Source of the DNA: Turritopsis dohrnii
Lineage: Eukaryota; Cnidaria; Hydrozoa; Anthoathecata; Oceaniidae
Direction: 5' to 3'
NCBI GenBank assembly: GCA_027922465.2
Contig: BQMF02000629.1
Coordinates: 1 to 64,000 of the forward strand
Length of the DNA stretch: 64,000 bases
Shown: piece by piece, positions 51,801 through 62,785 of the stretch
Layout: each line of letters opens with the position of its first letter
Numbering within the stretch: the stretch's first letter is position 1
Notes under the pieces: model-generated
The model's input: the letters and a program-made list of their open reading frames with translations, nothing else
Told to the model about the DNA's origin: nothing
Database searches by the model: none
Position numbers and translations under genes: made by a program

Positions 51801-52324
51801 CTGTCATTCAATTATAAAATTATAAAATTATTTAAAAAATGATGTACAGTGTGTTTCGTAATGTTGGAAATGAAAATTTTAAAGTTGTTTTTTTAAATGA
51901 ATATACCGAATTTCAAAATAATTTTTACATCGATGGAAAGCCATTCTCAACCTCTTTCGGCTAGTATGTTTTTGTGAAAAATTAAGAAGTGGGTTTTGAA
52001 AAAATAAGGAAAATGTCTTGAAAAAATGCAATTAAATTTTTAATGGTCGATTAACACGTAGTTTAATTACATCGGGCTCATTGTTTCAAAACACTGAATC
52101 CATTCAATTTTTTTTATTGATTTTATGTTTGCGCTGAGACCCCCAAATTGATATTTTAAAACATAAAAGTTTAACGTTTTTCGTGAACACACAGCTTAAA
52201 TTTGTTTATTGTTTTCCAAATTGCTGTCATTGTTTCGAAAAATCTTTTCTTTTCATTCACATCTTAATCGACCATTAAAAATAACTTTAAAATTTCCATT
52301 TCCAACATTACAACACACTGTATA
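51801..52324. other. 3' non-coding part of the Penelope-like element
   Basis: AT-rich, no gene. TTTTTAATGGTCGATTAA (about 52,037) and its inverse TTAATCGACCATTAAAAA (52,264) form a wide inverted pair. A second pair, ACAGTGTGTTTCGTAATGTT / AACATTACAACACACTGT (51,846 and 52,304), brackets it, so a TIR element of about 475 bp may be nested here. Confidence 0.55.
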
Positions 52325-52445
52325 TATCTAAAGAGCTGTAAATCAGAATTGTACTAGTGATCATGGTGTTAAGAAGACACCGAAACGTTTAGTAAATATG
52401 AACAAAATTGCGTATTTTGTTTTCACTTTTTTTTTTAAATTGACA

Positions 52446-52680
52446 TGGCCCAGTTCCCAAAATATTATTGATGACCTTTCATTTAACAAAGGACTTAGAC
52501 TCTCCGGCACGGTGCTCTCTTCTATTTTACATATGCCATTTTTAGTTTTCTTTATCACTTTTTGACTTTAGGACACCCGTGGTGGAGTAAAGTATTTAAA
52601 ATACCCGTGGTTTCTCCTCCTACTACTACTACTACTCCAAGTTATGAGCGTTTTCGTGCAGCGTTTACATGACATCGTTG
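52446..52680. other. Spacer between Penelope-like element and satellite
   Basis: Contains CCCGTGGTGGAGTAAAGTATTTAAAATACCCGTGG-type inverted sequence (about 52,574-52,610) and a (CTA)n run at 52,620-52,636. No gene. Confidence 0.45.
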
Positions 52681-52689
52681 CGGAATTCG

Positions 52690-54235
52690 CAAATTTGGTC
52701 AAATTAGGACTTCCAGTTGACCAATTTTCATGAAATTTTGCTCAGATCACAATTGAAAGGTGCTGATTTCAAATTTGACAATGATATTGCCAGGTTTGAC
52801 TAAAATTGGGCAATTTAGGCCAAATTTGGACCAAATTTCGAAAGTTCTTCAATTTTCATGAAATTTTGCACGGATCACAAGTGAAAGATGCTGATTTCAA
52901 ATTTGACAATGATTTTGTCAGGTTTGACTATAACTGGCCAATTTAGGCCAAATTTGGACCAAATTTCGTAAATTCTTCAATTTTCATGAAATTTTGCACG
53001 GATCACAATTGAAAGGTGCCGATTTCGAATTTGAGAATGATATTGCCAGGTTTGACTAAAATTGGCCAATTTAGGTCAAATTTGGACCAAATTTCGAAAG
53101 TTCTTCAATTTTCAGGAAAATTTGCGCAGAGCACAATTGAAAGGTGCTGATTTCAAATTTGGCAATGATATTGCCAGGTTTGACTAAAATTGGGCAATTT
53201 AGGCCAAATTTGGACCAAATTTCGAAAGGTCTTCAATTTTCTTGAAATTTTGCACGGTTCACAATTGAAAGGTGCTGATTTCAATTTTGACAATGATTTT
53301 GTCAGGTTTGACTAAAATTGGCCAATTTAGGCCAAATTTGGACCAAATTTCGTAAATTCTTCAATTTTCACAATAATTTGCACGGATCACATTTGAAAGG
53401 TACTGATTTCGAATTTGACAATGATATTGCCAGGTTTGACTAAAATTGGGCAATTTAGGCCAAATTTGGACCAAATTTCGAAAGGTCTTCAATTTTCTTG
53501 AAATTTTGCACGGTTCACAATTGAAAGGTGCTGATTTCAATTTTGACAATGATTTTGTCAGGTTTGACTAAAATTGGCCAATTTAGGCCAAATTTGGACC
53601 AAATTTCGTAAATTCTTCAATTTTCACAATAATTTGCACGGATCACATTTGAAAGGTACTGATTTCGAATTTGACAATGATATTGCCAGGTTTGACTAAA
53701 ATTGGAGAATTTAGGCCAAATTTGGACCAAATTTCGAAAGTTCTTCAATTTTCATGAAATTTTGCACGGATCACAATTAAAAGGTGCTGATTTCAAATTT
53801 GACAATGATTTTGTGAGGTTTGACTAAAATTGGGCAATTTAGGCCAAATTTGGACCAAATTTCGAAAGTTCTTCAATTTTCAGGAAATTTTGCAAAGATC
53901 ACATTTGAAACGTGCTGATTTCAAATTTGACAATGATATTGCCAGGTTTTACTAAAATTGGGCAATTTAGGTCAAATTGGGACCAAATTTAGAAAGTTCT
54001 TCAAATTTCAAAAAATTTTGCGCCGATCACATTTGAAAGGTGCTGATTACGAATTTGTCAGTCATTTTGTCAGATTTGACCAGAAATGGGTAATTCGGGC
54101 CAAATTTGAATCAAGCTTAGAAATTTCCGCAATATTCATAAAAATTTCTACAACTCACAATTAGAAGTTGCCGATTTTGAATTTGCCAGTCGTTTTATTA
54201 GATTTGAACATAATTTGGCAATTCGCAACGTTGTA
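52690..54235. repeat. Satellite array, exact 128-bp period, about 12 monomers
   Basis: The landmark CAGGTTTGAC recurs at 52,791, 52,919, 53,047, 53,175, 53,303, 53,431, 53,559, 53,687, (53,815 as GAGGTTTGAC) and 53,943, always 128 bp apart with no indel. Monomers carry GGCCAAATTTGGACCAAATT and TGACAATGAT(A/T)TTG(C/T)CAGG. 53,222-53,460 and 53,478-53,716 are almost identical dimers, so a 256-bp higher-order unit has duplicated. The edges at 52,690 and after 54,000 are more diverged. The period is not a multiple of three and the array is not coding. Confidence 0.9.
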
Positions 54236-54263
54236 TTTTGAGACTAAATAATGCATCGTTGTG

Positions 54264-55148
54264 TTACGTCCTGAAGTCTTCAAGCCAAGCGGCTTCTTGT
54301 TCAGTTTTAGTTTCAGGTTTCTCGCTCTTTTGAACATGGTAAACAGGTTTTTTTAACAATAAAACCTCGAGTTGTAGGGCGGCGCTTCCTGATAAAAGAT
54401 TCTTGTGTTTTGTATCGATTACGTAAAACGTTTCACACCTGAATTTTTCTGAAGTTTCTATAGTTAATTGAATTTTCCCCAAAATTTTCAAATTACGTTC
54501 CGAGTTGTACGAATCATTTCCATATGTGTTGACTGAAATTTTCGCTTTTTGTAAAGTAGGATTTATTCGTAGTCACTTGCATAATTGTTTAAAAGTTCTC
54601 AAAGTCAAAATACTAACCGAGGCACCGGTATCAACAAGGAAGTTCACTTTCACTCCTTCGACCAAAATTACGGCATCAAATCTCGCTCTGTCTGAATTCA
54701 CCCCGAGGGCGCGCGCGTCAGACATACCCCCTGTAAACGCAGCTTCAGGGTCCTTGTTACACACAGCCTTAGGATTTTCTTGCTCGGATTCCTCAATAGC
54801 AGATACAGCAAATGAAATTTCGCCTAAATCTAATGATTTCATATTTTCGTACAAAGTGGTTGGCGGCGAATGAGTTGTGTCCTCCAAGCTGTTTAGTGGT
54901 TTTCTTTTGAAACTTTTCGAACTACCCCTGGCCTTTGTTCTACAAACTACAGCAAAGTGATTTTGTTTCTGACATTTGTTACAGGTTTTCCTCTCAGCAG
55001 GACAACGATTTTTGTGCGGAAATGTACCACCACATCTATAACAGCTTTTCGGCTTATCACTCATTCCTCGCTGATATTTATTCTTACCAAACGCTGAAAA
55101 TTTCTTCTTGTTTTTCGTGTAAAATATTTCTTCTTCTTTCACGTTCAA
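54264..55148 (-). pseudogene. Gypsy nucleocapsid zinc knuckle and aspartic protease, with in-frame stops
   Basis: The frame begins in KKKFSAFGKNKYQRGMSDKP and has a zinc knuckle CYRCGGTFPHKNRCPAERKT plus CNKCQKQNHFAVVC (CX2C, H, C types). After a charged linker comes the retropepsin active site NFLVDTGASVSILTL. A TGA at 54,573-54,575 interrupts, and the same frame goes on to KILGKIQLTIETSEKF, FYVIDTKHKNLLSGSAALQL (the protease's second half) and EQEAAWLEDF, ending at TAA 54,264. The insertions begin there. The protease would process the polyprotein. Confidence 0.85.
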
Positions 55149-55163
55149 CTTCTTTTTCGAAAT

Positions 55164-55712
55164 TTATTCGATTTGTTTCATCGTTTTTTCGTAGGTTCGA
55201 CCGATTATTAGTAATTCCTGTAGGCTCTTGTCAGGGTGCTGGAAACTGTAAAGTCTTAATTTATCGATATTCGTTGAAAGTTCAATTTGTTGTTTTATGT
55301 TTAAATCTACATTTTCGAACACACATTTTGTTGATTGTTGCTTGAGTCTAATGTAGAATTCGTTCAGTGTTTCATCTTCATTTTGTTTCATGTTACGGAA
55401 AATGAAGGTTTCATAACTCTTGTTTGTCTGTGGGTTGAAGTGCTTGTCGAAAGCTTCGATAACTTCTCTAAACGTTGGTGTGTCGTGGGGTTTTACATTT
55501 CCAAATACTTCATATGTTTTATCACCCACGTACGTCAATAGCATTGCCAGTTTTTCTTCAGTGACACCAACAGCTGTACACAATAATTCGAATCTCTGTT
55601 TGTACTTTTTCCATCTTGGTGAGATTGTATCGACCTCTCCCAAGTCAAAAGTTTGAAATGTTGGTAACGTTAAGTTCTTTACAGCCATATTATTTTTTCT
55701 TTTTCTTGGCAT
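55164..55712 (-). pseudogene. Gypsy Gag capsid-like region
   Basis: Starts at ATG 55,712 (MPRKRKNN) or 55,688 (MAVKNLTLPTF). It contains WKKYKQRFELLCTAVGV, AMLLTYVGDKTYEVFGN and FREVIEAFDKHFNPQTNKSY, then FIFRNMKQNEDETLNEFYIR and LKQQSTKCVF, the usual retrotransposon Gag capsid helices. A TAA at 55,164-55,166 lies in the same frame as the zinc-knuckle/protease part, so Gag-Pro was a single frame now broken by nonsense codons. Confidence 0.85.
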
Positions 55713-55756
55713 CAACAAATTTTTGGACTTCCCTTTTTAAAAATTCTTTTTTTTTT

Positions 55757-55767
55757 CTTCGTTGCCA
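55757..55767 (-). promoter_or_regulatory. Candidate primer-binding site
   Basis: On the minus strand TGGCAACGAAG begins 7 nt after the 5' LTR (after TTAACAC). TGG matches the CCA end of a tRNA; the tRNA species is not identified. Confidence 0.45.
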
Positions 55768-55774
55768 GTGTTAA

Positions 55775-55867
55775 TGTTTCTTCAACGTGCATCTATTCAC
55801 AACTGAACTCACTTGCCATATGGCGTACGTATATACATGAATCTCCTTCGTGGAGATAAACACTACA
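55775..55867 (-). repeat. 5' LTR (93 bp)
   Basis: Partner of 48,637-48,729. Reads TGTAGTGTTTATCTCCACGA at its start on the minus strand and ends GAAGAAACA. No clear TATA or AATAAA fits inside so short a repeat; ATGTATATACG may serve as a core promoter. Confidence 0.85.
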
Positions 55868-55989
55868 GGAACCAGCACAGTTAGGTTACCATCATGAAGT
55901 TATTCCGGAAACACAAATTCAGGAAAACGCTCTTCAATCATATTCTTGTCGATTGATTTGATAAGTTTATCTTTGTCTCTGATACAAAT
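55868..55989. other. Flank of the Gypsy element
   Basis: Starts GGAACCAGCACAGTTAGGTT. No feature recognised. Confidence 0.4.
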
Positions 55990-56706
55990 CATGGAGGTAT
56001 AAAACAGAAGGAGAACGAACTCTTATTTTTCTATTATTCAGATAATGACTATTCTATTCATTGCGGTATCACTTTGATGTCATCCGTGATGCGCTTTCGG
56101 CTGGTTGTCGGTGAAACGAATACTTTTTTAAAAATTAACGACAATTTAAAAACCAAATATCATCCATTATAACAACGGATCAACTTGCTGCATAGTGACA
56201 AGCAGATTATTAAACCTAAAGCTTCCTTGAGAAACAAATGAAAATCTATGTTTTTATACAGAGTTGAAGATATCGCGTAATTCATGTATAAGTTCCAATC
56301 TACATATCTTCTGACTTAAATGCGCCTCGATAGTGCCGCGGTACGTGGTAAAACTTAGGATTATTCTCTCTTCAAAAACTGAAGCTCGGCGAAACTGCTT
56401 GAGGGGATTACGAGATATATAGACCTAAATTTGCAATGTTTTCGTTGCATATTTGTGACGTTTTTGCATAATTCTCCCAATTCCTACAGATTATGCATGC
56501 TAAGAACTCTACCATAGCGATCTTTAATCACATTGGAGAATTGATATGAACGAAATTTTCACGCAAGAACGCCAAAATTATAAAAATTATGCAAGATGAT
56601 AGCAATTATATGTTATTACACACTGAGGACTTAAACAATGCAGCGCATCACGGATAGTACAATAGCAGATTTTGAGTTTGTTCTCCTTCTGTTTTATACC
56701 TCCATG
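55990..56706. repeat. TIR element, 717 bp
   Basis: CATGGAGGTATAAAACAGAA GGAGAAC at 55,990 is repeated inverted up to 56,706, followed on both sides by (G/A)AACTC and a second shared block TCCGTGATGCGCT (56,085 and, reversed, about 56,641-56,653). A CATG target duplication is possible. The inside is AT-rich with no gene. Confidence 0.7.
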
Positions 56707-56765
56707 GTTAAAGCTTTTTTTGAAAACGTTTTACTTCCGAAGATATTGAGTTTTTAATTATTTTA

Positions 56766-57731
56766 CTAGCATGTAGCTTTAGCTAAAAATGCCCCCGCGC
56801 TCAAGCATTCCAAATTGTACACACAGCAAGCTATACATTGCAAGCCTATACAACGGAAACAAAAACAAACAAAACTTTGTTACTTTTTGTTATCTCTTAT
56901 GCCTATGCCACACTGATGCTAATATACCTTTCAAAAAGTGTAAATAAGGCTTAACAAGTAATGTCAGAAAGTATTTGCTACAAACAAAAGAAATGTGTGA
57001 ACTGAAACATGGATATGTATTTTATAATCAAAGTAAGATTTGTTAAAGAAATCATGTAAGATCCAAAAGAAAAAAAAACTTTTTCAAAAAAAAAAATTTA
57101 AAGCGAAAAATCCATTAGAAATTTGCGTTTCAAATTTTAATTCAAAACAAAAAATTTACATAAAATAGCAAGAAAAAAAATATTAAAAGGTTTTATTGAT
57201 CATGATCACTAGTGGAGGACAGTTAAAGAAGAAAAACAAGAATTTGTAATATGGCTTTCTTGCATACACAGAAATTCAATAAAAAGATCCACCAAAAATC
57301 AGTGCATTGAATAAAATTTATTGGATGAAAGATTTAGAGCTAAAACATATACAAACATAAAATTTATGGTTGGCAAAATTTCAGATTTCAAGCTGTGCTT
57401 CAAAATCCTTGTTGTTCACTTCAGTAAAACAACGCAAAAGTAATATGAAAAATGTTTAATTAATTTTAGCATACGAACTTTTTGAATAACATAATATAAT
57501 ATAATAATAAGTTAGGAAAGAGATACGAAAAAACATTCTGTCTCCCACTTACAGTACCATGCTTTGAAACGGGAAAAAAGCAAAGTCAGCTAATAATTGT
57601 ATTCCACCGTGTAACGTCAACACGAAAGTTGGAAGATGATGATGATGAAGAACAAAATCGGAAACTGACATTCGCCTATCTCGTGAAACTACTATGCCTC
57701 CTCGCTCGCTTACGCTCGCTGCGGGGGCAAT
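56766..57731 (-). mobile_element. Helentron-like element, family H4, copy 3 (reversed)
   Basis: CTAGCATGTAGCTTTAGCTA at 56,766 (3' end) to TACGCTCGCTGCGGGGGCAA near 57,731 (5' end), the same family as 14,292 and 28,268. It is the most 3'-divergent of the three and has the (CAT)n run shortened (GATGATGATGATGA at about 57,636). Confidence 0.65.
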
Positions 57732-57848
57732 AATGCCCCGTCTTTTTTTCTGATGAAAAACGTGTGACGTCATTGAAGAAGTTTCATTAATTTTTATTTG
57801 GTATGTCAGTGCAAAGGAGCGTATTAGTTTCTCATGTTTTCAAAAATC

Positions 57849-58140
57849 ATGAGTGAGAATTCAAGTGAAGAGGAATCAGATGTTCTCAGCGAAGATGAAG
57901 AATGTAGCAATGAGTTTTATTCAAGGATTTCACAGAGAATTTTAGCGGTTTGAGCCATATAGTTTTGACCCAGTTGCTGTAAAGAACATGAAGAAGTCCG
58001 GATGCTGATTTTGATGATGCTGAAAGAAATGATTTACCGGAGAGAGTTGGCAAATTGTAGCAAGAAGATTTGATTGTTCTGGTTGCAAAGAAGTTTATGC
58101 GATCGAAGACGATAAATTTCAAGTACAAATCAAAACGAAA
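57849..58140 (+). pseudogene. Decayed host-like exon, acidic N-terminus and Cys motif (tentative P2X7-intracellular-domain-like)
   Basis: ATG at 57,849 opens MSENSSEEESDVLSEDEECS NEFYSRISQR and stops at 57,951. In a shifted frame the sequence goes on as RFEPYSFDPVAVKNMKKSG, later LPERVGKL and FDCSGCKEVYAIEDDK, with stops between. The pattern (acidic start, FEP motif, ERVG, Cys pair) resembles small proteins related to the P2X7 intracellular domain that are common in cnidarians. The match is from memory and weak. The R3 repeat begins at 58,144 and cuts it off. Confidence 0.35.
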
Positions 58141-58143
58141 AAA

Positions 58144-59780
58144 AACAAGAGGCCCATAGGCCTTAAGGTCAGCGCAAAATATATGCTCAAAAATCAAAAG
58201 ATTATAATCACTTACTTACAAAGCGAAAGAATTGCTTTTTAAAACCTGGTACGCCCGTTTTTGGTTGGTAGGCATGCAAATCGAAAATGTAAATCTATTC
58301 ACCCAAAACAAAGATACATTAAAACCATATGCGGTGGAAAGGACCACATTACGTTAGCACTATTGAATAGGTAAGTCATCGAATGACAACTGGAGGAGCC
58401 TGACCACACATATAAGTTGTTTCCTCTAAAGGAGATCATACATATTATGTTATGATGAAATTGTCTTACACATTGACGGGGTTGTTGATATGCAGTTTTT
58501 TAAGGGGAAATATTAGTCGTATTTTAGCTACGTGTCCATAGTAACTTCTCAGTTACTTTTTAACTCCTCAGCAAAAAATTTTAAGAGAAACCTTATCATT
58601 TGACCATGAACAACTTCATATCATAATAAGTTCAAAGTAAGTTTTTTTTGTGGTATTAAATTCAATCTGAGTATCAGGTTGATGGTAGTTATACTGTAAT
58701 TATTTAATGATACATTTTTCTCATGGTTATCAATGTACACACAATAATTGATAAAATGTTTGCAACTTTGGGGAAATATATAGTCGCATTTTTGCGAATT
58801 TTGTTTAATATTTGGATCTATATCCTGTGCAGACCATAAAGACAATTTCCTAAGTGCCGAATCACAAGTGCCATAACATATCACAGGCGCATTGTTTTCT
58901 AACGGAAGTACGAAAGTCAAATTCATATAAAAACATAGAAGTAAAGAGTAATCATCGGTAAACGTTTTGAAAGAAAACCAGGTCGCCCGCGCGTTTCCAT
59001 AACGATCAATTAAAACCTTATTAGTCGGGTAATATTTACAGAAATCAAATGGACAAGAACAACTACAGCAACTACAGATACTTTAATCGATTTTATTTCA
59101 GCTTCAATTTTTACTTTCCAGCTTAACGTTCTTACAAGCATACGAGTTTGGCTAATCGCGCAGGTGAACTTTTCTTTCTACCAATTTAAGTGGACATCAA
59201 TCATTAAGTTAAATGAAGATCCAATACCAAGCAGCAGTTGCTGATTACTAAAAATAAAAATGTAATGTATAATGTAATGTATAACTGCACAATGCACCAT
59301 TTAATTCTAGGCCCATTTAACAAAATTCAGACCTAACAGAAACTTGCAAACAGATATACAAATACTATTTTACTAAGGGAATAGCTGAATTTATCTATTT
59401 CAGGGTGGGTGGGGTGAATCACTTTTCAATTAACCAACCCTAAAAATGAAAAATCCAGTTCATGACAATTCAGACAGACCGACAAAAAGCAAATGTGCTA
59501 TTAACATAGACTAGAGGCAAAGACATTGTCGCTGGACAGAATTGGCAAACAAATTGACTGGGATCAAATAAGAGAACAAGTTTAGAAAGGATCCAAAAAT
59601 AAAAACGCCAGATTTTGCTGCTCATTATAAAGAAAACCTGTGTAGGCTTCATCAGAGTAGAGTATTGACATGACTAGGAGACTTGCCATGAGTTGCAGCT
59701 GCCAGTTTTAAAGTACTGGCCAGTACTGTCAATTTTCCTAATTCAGAACACAAATCAAATTCAACTGTCTGTAAATGAAA
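58144..59780 (+). repeat. Repeat family R3, copy 2, with inserted segments
   Basis: Begins AACAAGAGGCCCATAGGCCT TAAGGTCAGCGC as copy 1 does. 58,430-58,525 and 58,722-58,808 match, reversed, parts of the insert in the LINE (36,530-36,620 and 35,970-36,055). From 58,970 on the order again follows copy 1. Confidence 0.6.
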
Positions 59781-60432
59781 AAGCTACACCTGTCAATCAA
59801 ACTATAGTTTCTGCTATAGTTTATGAGTATGATATATATATATATATATATATATATAATCCTAGTAGGGACTTAGGTCGACCACTAAATTTTGCATACT
59901 TAAGTCGACCAGTCATAACTCATGAAATATATCATGTTTACCAATATTAGTGAGGTTTTTGCCAATGATAATGTTAAATAATATGTTTGGGTTGCGTAAC
60001 ATTGCTAAATGAGACATTCAAATTTTTTGGTCTACCTATGCATTTTTTTTTTACTAATTACAACTTAGGTCGACCATATCAAGATTTAACATTGGGCGAT
60101 ATAAATGTCAATTCCTCTTGCAGTTGAAGTTAGCAGAATCATTAATATTGATAAAAATAATGTTGAAATAACTTTATTGGTGTTCATTAACCAAATTAGC
60201 GCGCATGCGCAGTTATTGTGATGTCGATATCGCTAGCTGGCTTTGGAGTGCCTGTTTTCGTTTCTGGAGATTGTGCGTTTGATCCCTGACCGAGTTATAC
60301 CAGCAATAAGAGTGTGAATCGATCTGCTCAGTTTACCACTCATTTTGAAAGCAGAATTGATTGTTAGGGCCACGTGTTTGACTCTTGATTTATTGGTGGT
60401 CTCTGTAAAGCGAAGTTAAATTTTTACTCACT
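59781..60432. other. Unassigned DNA with (TA)n and a repeated GGTCGACC motif
   Basis: (AT)n at 59,832-59,856. ACTTAGGTCGACCA occurs at 59,871 and 60,065, and AAGTCGACCAGT at 59,902, suggesting a small diverged element. No gene. Confidence 0.4.
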
Positions 60433-61206
60433 CCCAGTTAACACACGAAGTCAACACAACGTTGTTTTATGGTTGTTCTAACGTCGTAACCAAAAACGAC
60501 TATTAACCGACGTCAAGAAAACGTCACGGCTGGTCGCAAATAGTTGTGACCTGAAAAAAGACATTTCAAAATCCTACAATGATTGAAAGCTTATGTCGTA
60601 ACTAGAGTGGTATAATACCGTAATTTTATCCTATTAAAATCATTTATTTACTTACAGTCAATTCTGACGTTCTTTCGATGTCAAAAGAACGTTGCATTTT
60701 GTATTCTTGCATTCTGTTTGCAATTAAGTTCTTAAGGTAATCATTTTGGAAACCATGAAAAAAGTGTCTTCCTTTATCTATTCATTTGGATTAGAAGGAT
60801 AGAAGAATGCCTGAATGAATTAATATAATCCAAGATTAAGAAAGAAACGTAAAATTTCTCGTTCTTTTCCATCTTAACCTACTCGAAATTAAGTTGGTGA
60901 TTTTGATGTTAGTCAAATACATGTTCCCATGTTAAGGCGCCGTAGTGTAGCGGTTATCACTCTCAGAATTCATGCAACAGGTCAGGGTTCGATTCCCGCT
61001 GGTGACTTTTCATTTGTGGTCATTACCCTTCCTTGTTAATTTGGCTATGCTACAACGGCAATGCAACGTTGTTTTTTTAATCGTCGTTTTGACGTCAAAA
61101 TCCGACGCTGTTTTGCTGTTTCCATTTCGACCTTTACACGACCGTCAAGTGACGATGGAATACGACGTCGAAACAACGTCGAAACAACGTCTTTGTGCTT
61201 ACTGGG
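60433..61206. mobile_element. ACGTT/ACGTC-rich TIR element, family Z2
   Basis: CCCAGTTAACACACGAAGTC (60,433) and, reversed, CCCAGTAAGCACAAAGACGT (ending 61,206) form the ends. The arms are full of AACGTTG/GACGTC. A tRNA-like segment is inside. The middle is shared with 47,876-48,470. Confidence 0.65.
60936..61005 (+). other. tRNA-like segment inside the Z2 element
   Basis: GGCGCCGTAGTGTAGCGGTT has a box A-like TAGTGTAGCGG and is followed 45 nt on by box B GGTTCGATTCC. The acceptor arm (GGCGCCG) does not pair with the 3' end, so this is a relic or a pol III promoter, not a working tRNA gene. Confidence 0.5.
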
Positions 61207-62187
61207 CTTGTTCTAAACTTATTTTAACATTTGCGATATTTCCGCCGGTTCACAGATAAGGCGGAAATGCAGTTTCTTTCACAGTTCTGGACGATATCTA
61301 GTTTGCTGTATATGTTAGCGAATGTGCCTAGCATGCGTATAAAAAGGATGGATGATGTAGTATCGTTTTTGGTTTTGTCATATCGTATGCGGGAAGTGTT
61401 CTGTAAATTTAGCTCATTATTTTATTCTTTTTATTTTATGTCACATCGAATTGGTCTATCGGACATCAATCGGAGAGAAAGAAAATCGATGTTAAGGTGG
61501 AGTAAGTTTAAGCCGGTCTTCATTCAATCAAAGTTATCTATAGGATCACGGTTTTTCCCTGTGACTTTTCTTTAGCAATATCAGAGTCCAGAGTTTTATA
61601 GCCCGGATTCTATTAGTTACCTTTGTTCGATGTAGTCTCGACAAGGAAGGTTATTGCTTTGTACACATTAATGTGGACTTCCATGTACGGTTCTGCCGCG
61701 CGATATGCTGTTATATATACCAAAATGCACTGAAATTTTGTTTTTATTCTTGTGTATTGGGTTTGGGTTAATGAGGTAAGAATCGGAAAGAAAAAATTTT
61801 AATATTTTCTAGCAAAAAGTCACTACTACTTTCCTTTCTCCCATGACATTAATTCTTTTTAACTAGAAAAAAGATAAACCTTTGGGAAATAAGTACCCTC
61901 TTACGCAAGGTGAATATGTTTTCGGGCTTCTTTACTTTACAAAATCTTTTCCAAACTTGTTTTATTTTCAGGTTGATTTTTCATCTTTAGTGGATGTTAT
62001 TATACTTTAAAATCTTTTAAACAAACCCTCAAATCATATGTATGTAGTGAACTTATTTTGAATTTATTTTGAAAAAACACGGAATACAAAATAGAATGCA
62101 AAATCTAAATTTGTATTAAAAATGCCAACACTTTTCAAAAAGTGATCAGCTTACCTGCTCATAAAACTTCCTAAGAACAGCTTTAAA
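61207..62187. other. Unassigned AT-rich DNA
   Basis: An open stretch at 61,231-61,575 has no ATG at its start and no recognisable domain. Nothing else found. Confidence 0.45.
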
Positions 62188-62785
62188 CAGCCGCATAATC
62201 GCCGGGTCGAATTCAACTCTTTATTAAATGCGACAAGAATTCGACCTTATAAAGTGAAAAATTAGTTAAGTGAGAAATAATGAATTAAGTTCAGCAGAAT
62301 TTGTCGAATAAAAAGGCAATCTTCGACATAAATTCGGTATTACTTTATACGGCCGCGTAATCGTCGAGTTTAATGACAGCTTAATTGAACTTCGTGAAAA
62401 AAGTGTACGAAAGTAGTGGCAACGTGTAAGAAACAGAGTAACAGTAGTAGTAACATGTATTTGTCTTGAAGATGGCCCCTATAAAAAGTTACAGTAAAAC
62501 ATAATAATAATAATATCAACAATCTAAGATCTACGATCGATTATTGATAGCAACATGAGATGATAAAAAGTAGAACTTCGCAAGGTATTTGAGACGACCT
62601 AATGCCAATACTGATAGATCGTCGATTGCAAGATAATTTTGTAACAAAATTGGATGATAAATCCGTTCGACATTTATGCAACTGTCTAAAGCCATGTCGA
62701 ATTTGATATGAGGCAACCTGTATAAATTTTGTCAAATTTTCCCCGAATAAAAGTAATTTAATTCGACACGGCGATTATGCGGCTG
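62188..62785. repeat. TIR element, 598 bp
   Basis: CAGCCGCATAATCGCCGGGT CGAATT at 62,188 and its inverse (AATTCGACACGGCGATTATG CGGCTG) ending at 62,785. A third related tip, CGGCCGCGTAATCGTCGAGT at 62,350, suggests a nested or rearranged second copy. Inside there is no gene. Confidence 0.7.

Larger units (their letters stand above)
50907..52445 (+). mobile_element. Penelope-like element with inverted terminal repeats, inserted in the Gypsy element
   Basis: 50,907-51,020 and 52,325-52,437 are near-identical inverted repeats (CATATTTACTAAACGTTTTG, GTGTCTTCTTAACACCATGA, ACTAGTACAATTCTGATTTA). A GIY-YIG protein fragment lies between. TTGATGACCTTT occurs at 50,895-50,906 and again at 52,468-52,480, a candidate target duplication. 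The inverted, LTR-like arrangement is known for Penelope-like elements. Confidence 0.7.
48637..55867 (-). mobile_element. Gypsy-class LTR retrotransposon with 93-bp LTRs, internally invaded
   Basis: Minus-strand order: 5' LTR, primer-binding site, gag, zinc knuckle, protease, (insertions), reverse transcriptase, RNase H remnant, integrase, polypurine tract, 3' LTR. RT before integrase places it in the Gypsy/Metaviridae class. Both LTRs begin TGTAGTG and end AACA. The outer flanks (TTTAA and GGAAC) do not match, so no target duplication is visible. In-frame stops, a frameshift and deletions make it inactive. Confidence 0.9.

Noticed and set aside
60936..61005. Functional tRNA gene
   Set aside because: A and B boxes are present, but the acceptor stem does not pair and the segment lies inside a repeat element; the same holds for 46,685-46,754.
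61231..61575. 114-codon open stretch as a gene
   Set aside because: Does not begin with ATG where the frame opens, and has no recognisable domain or supporting context.
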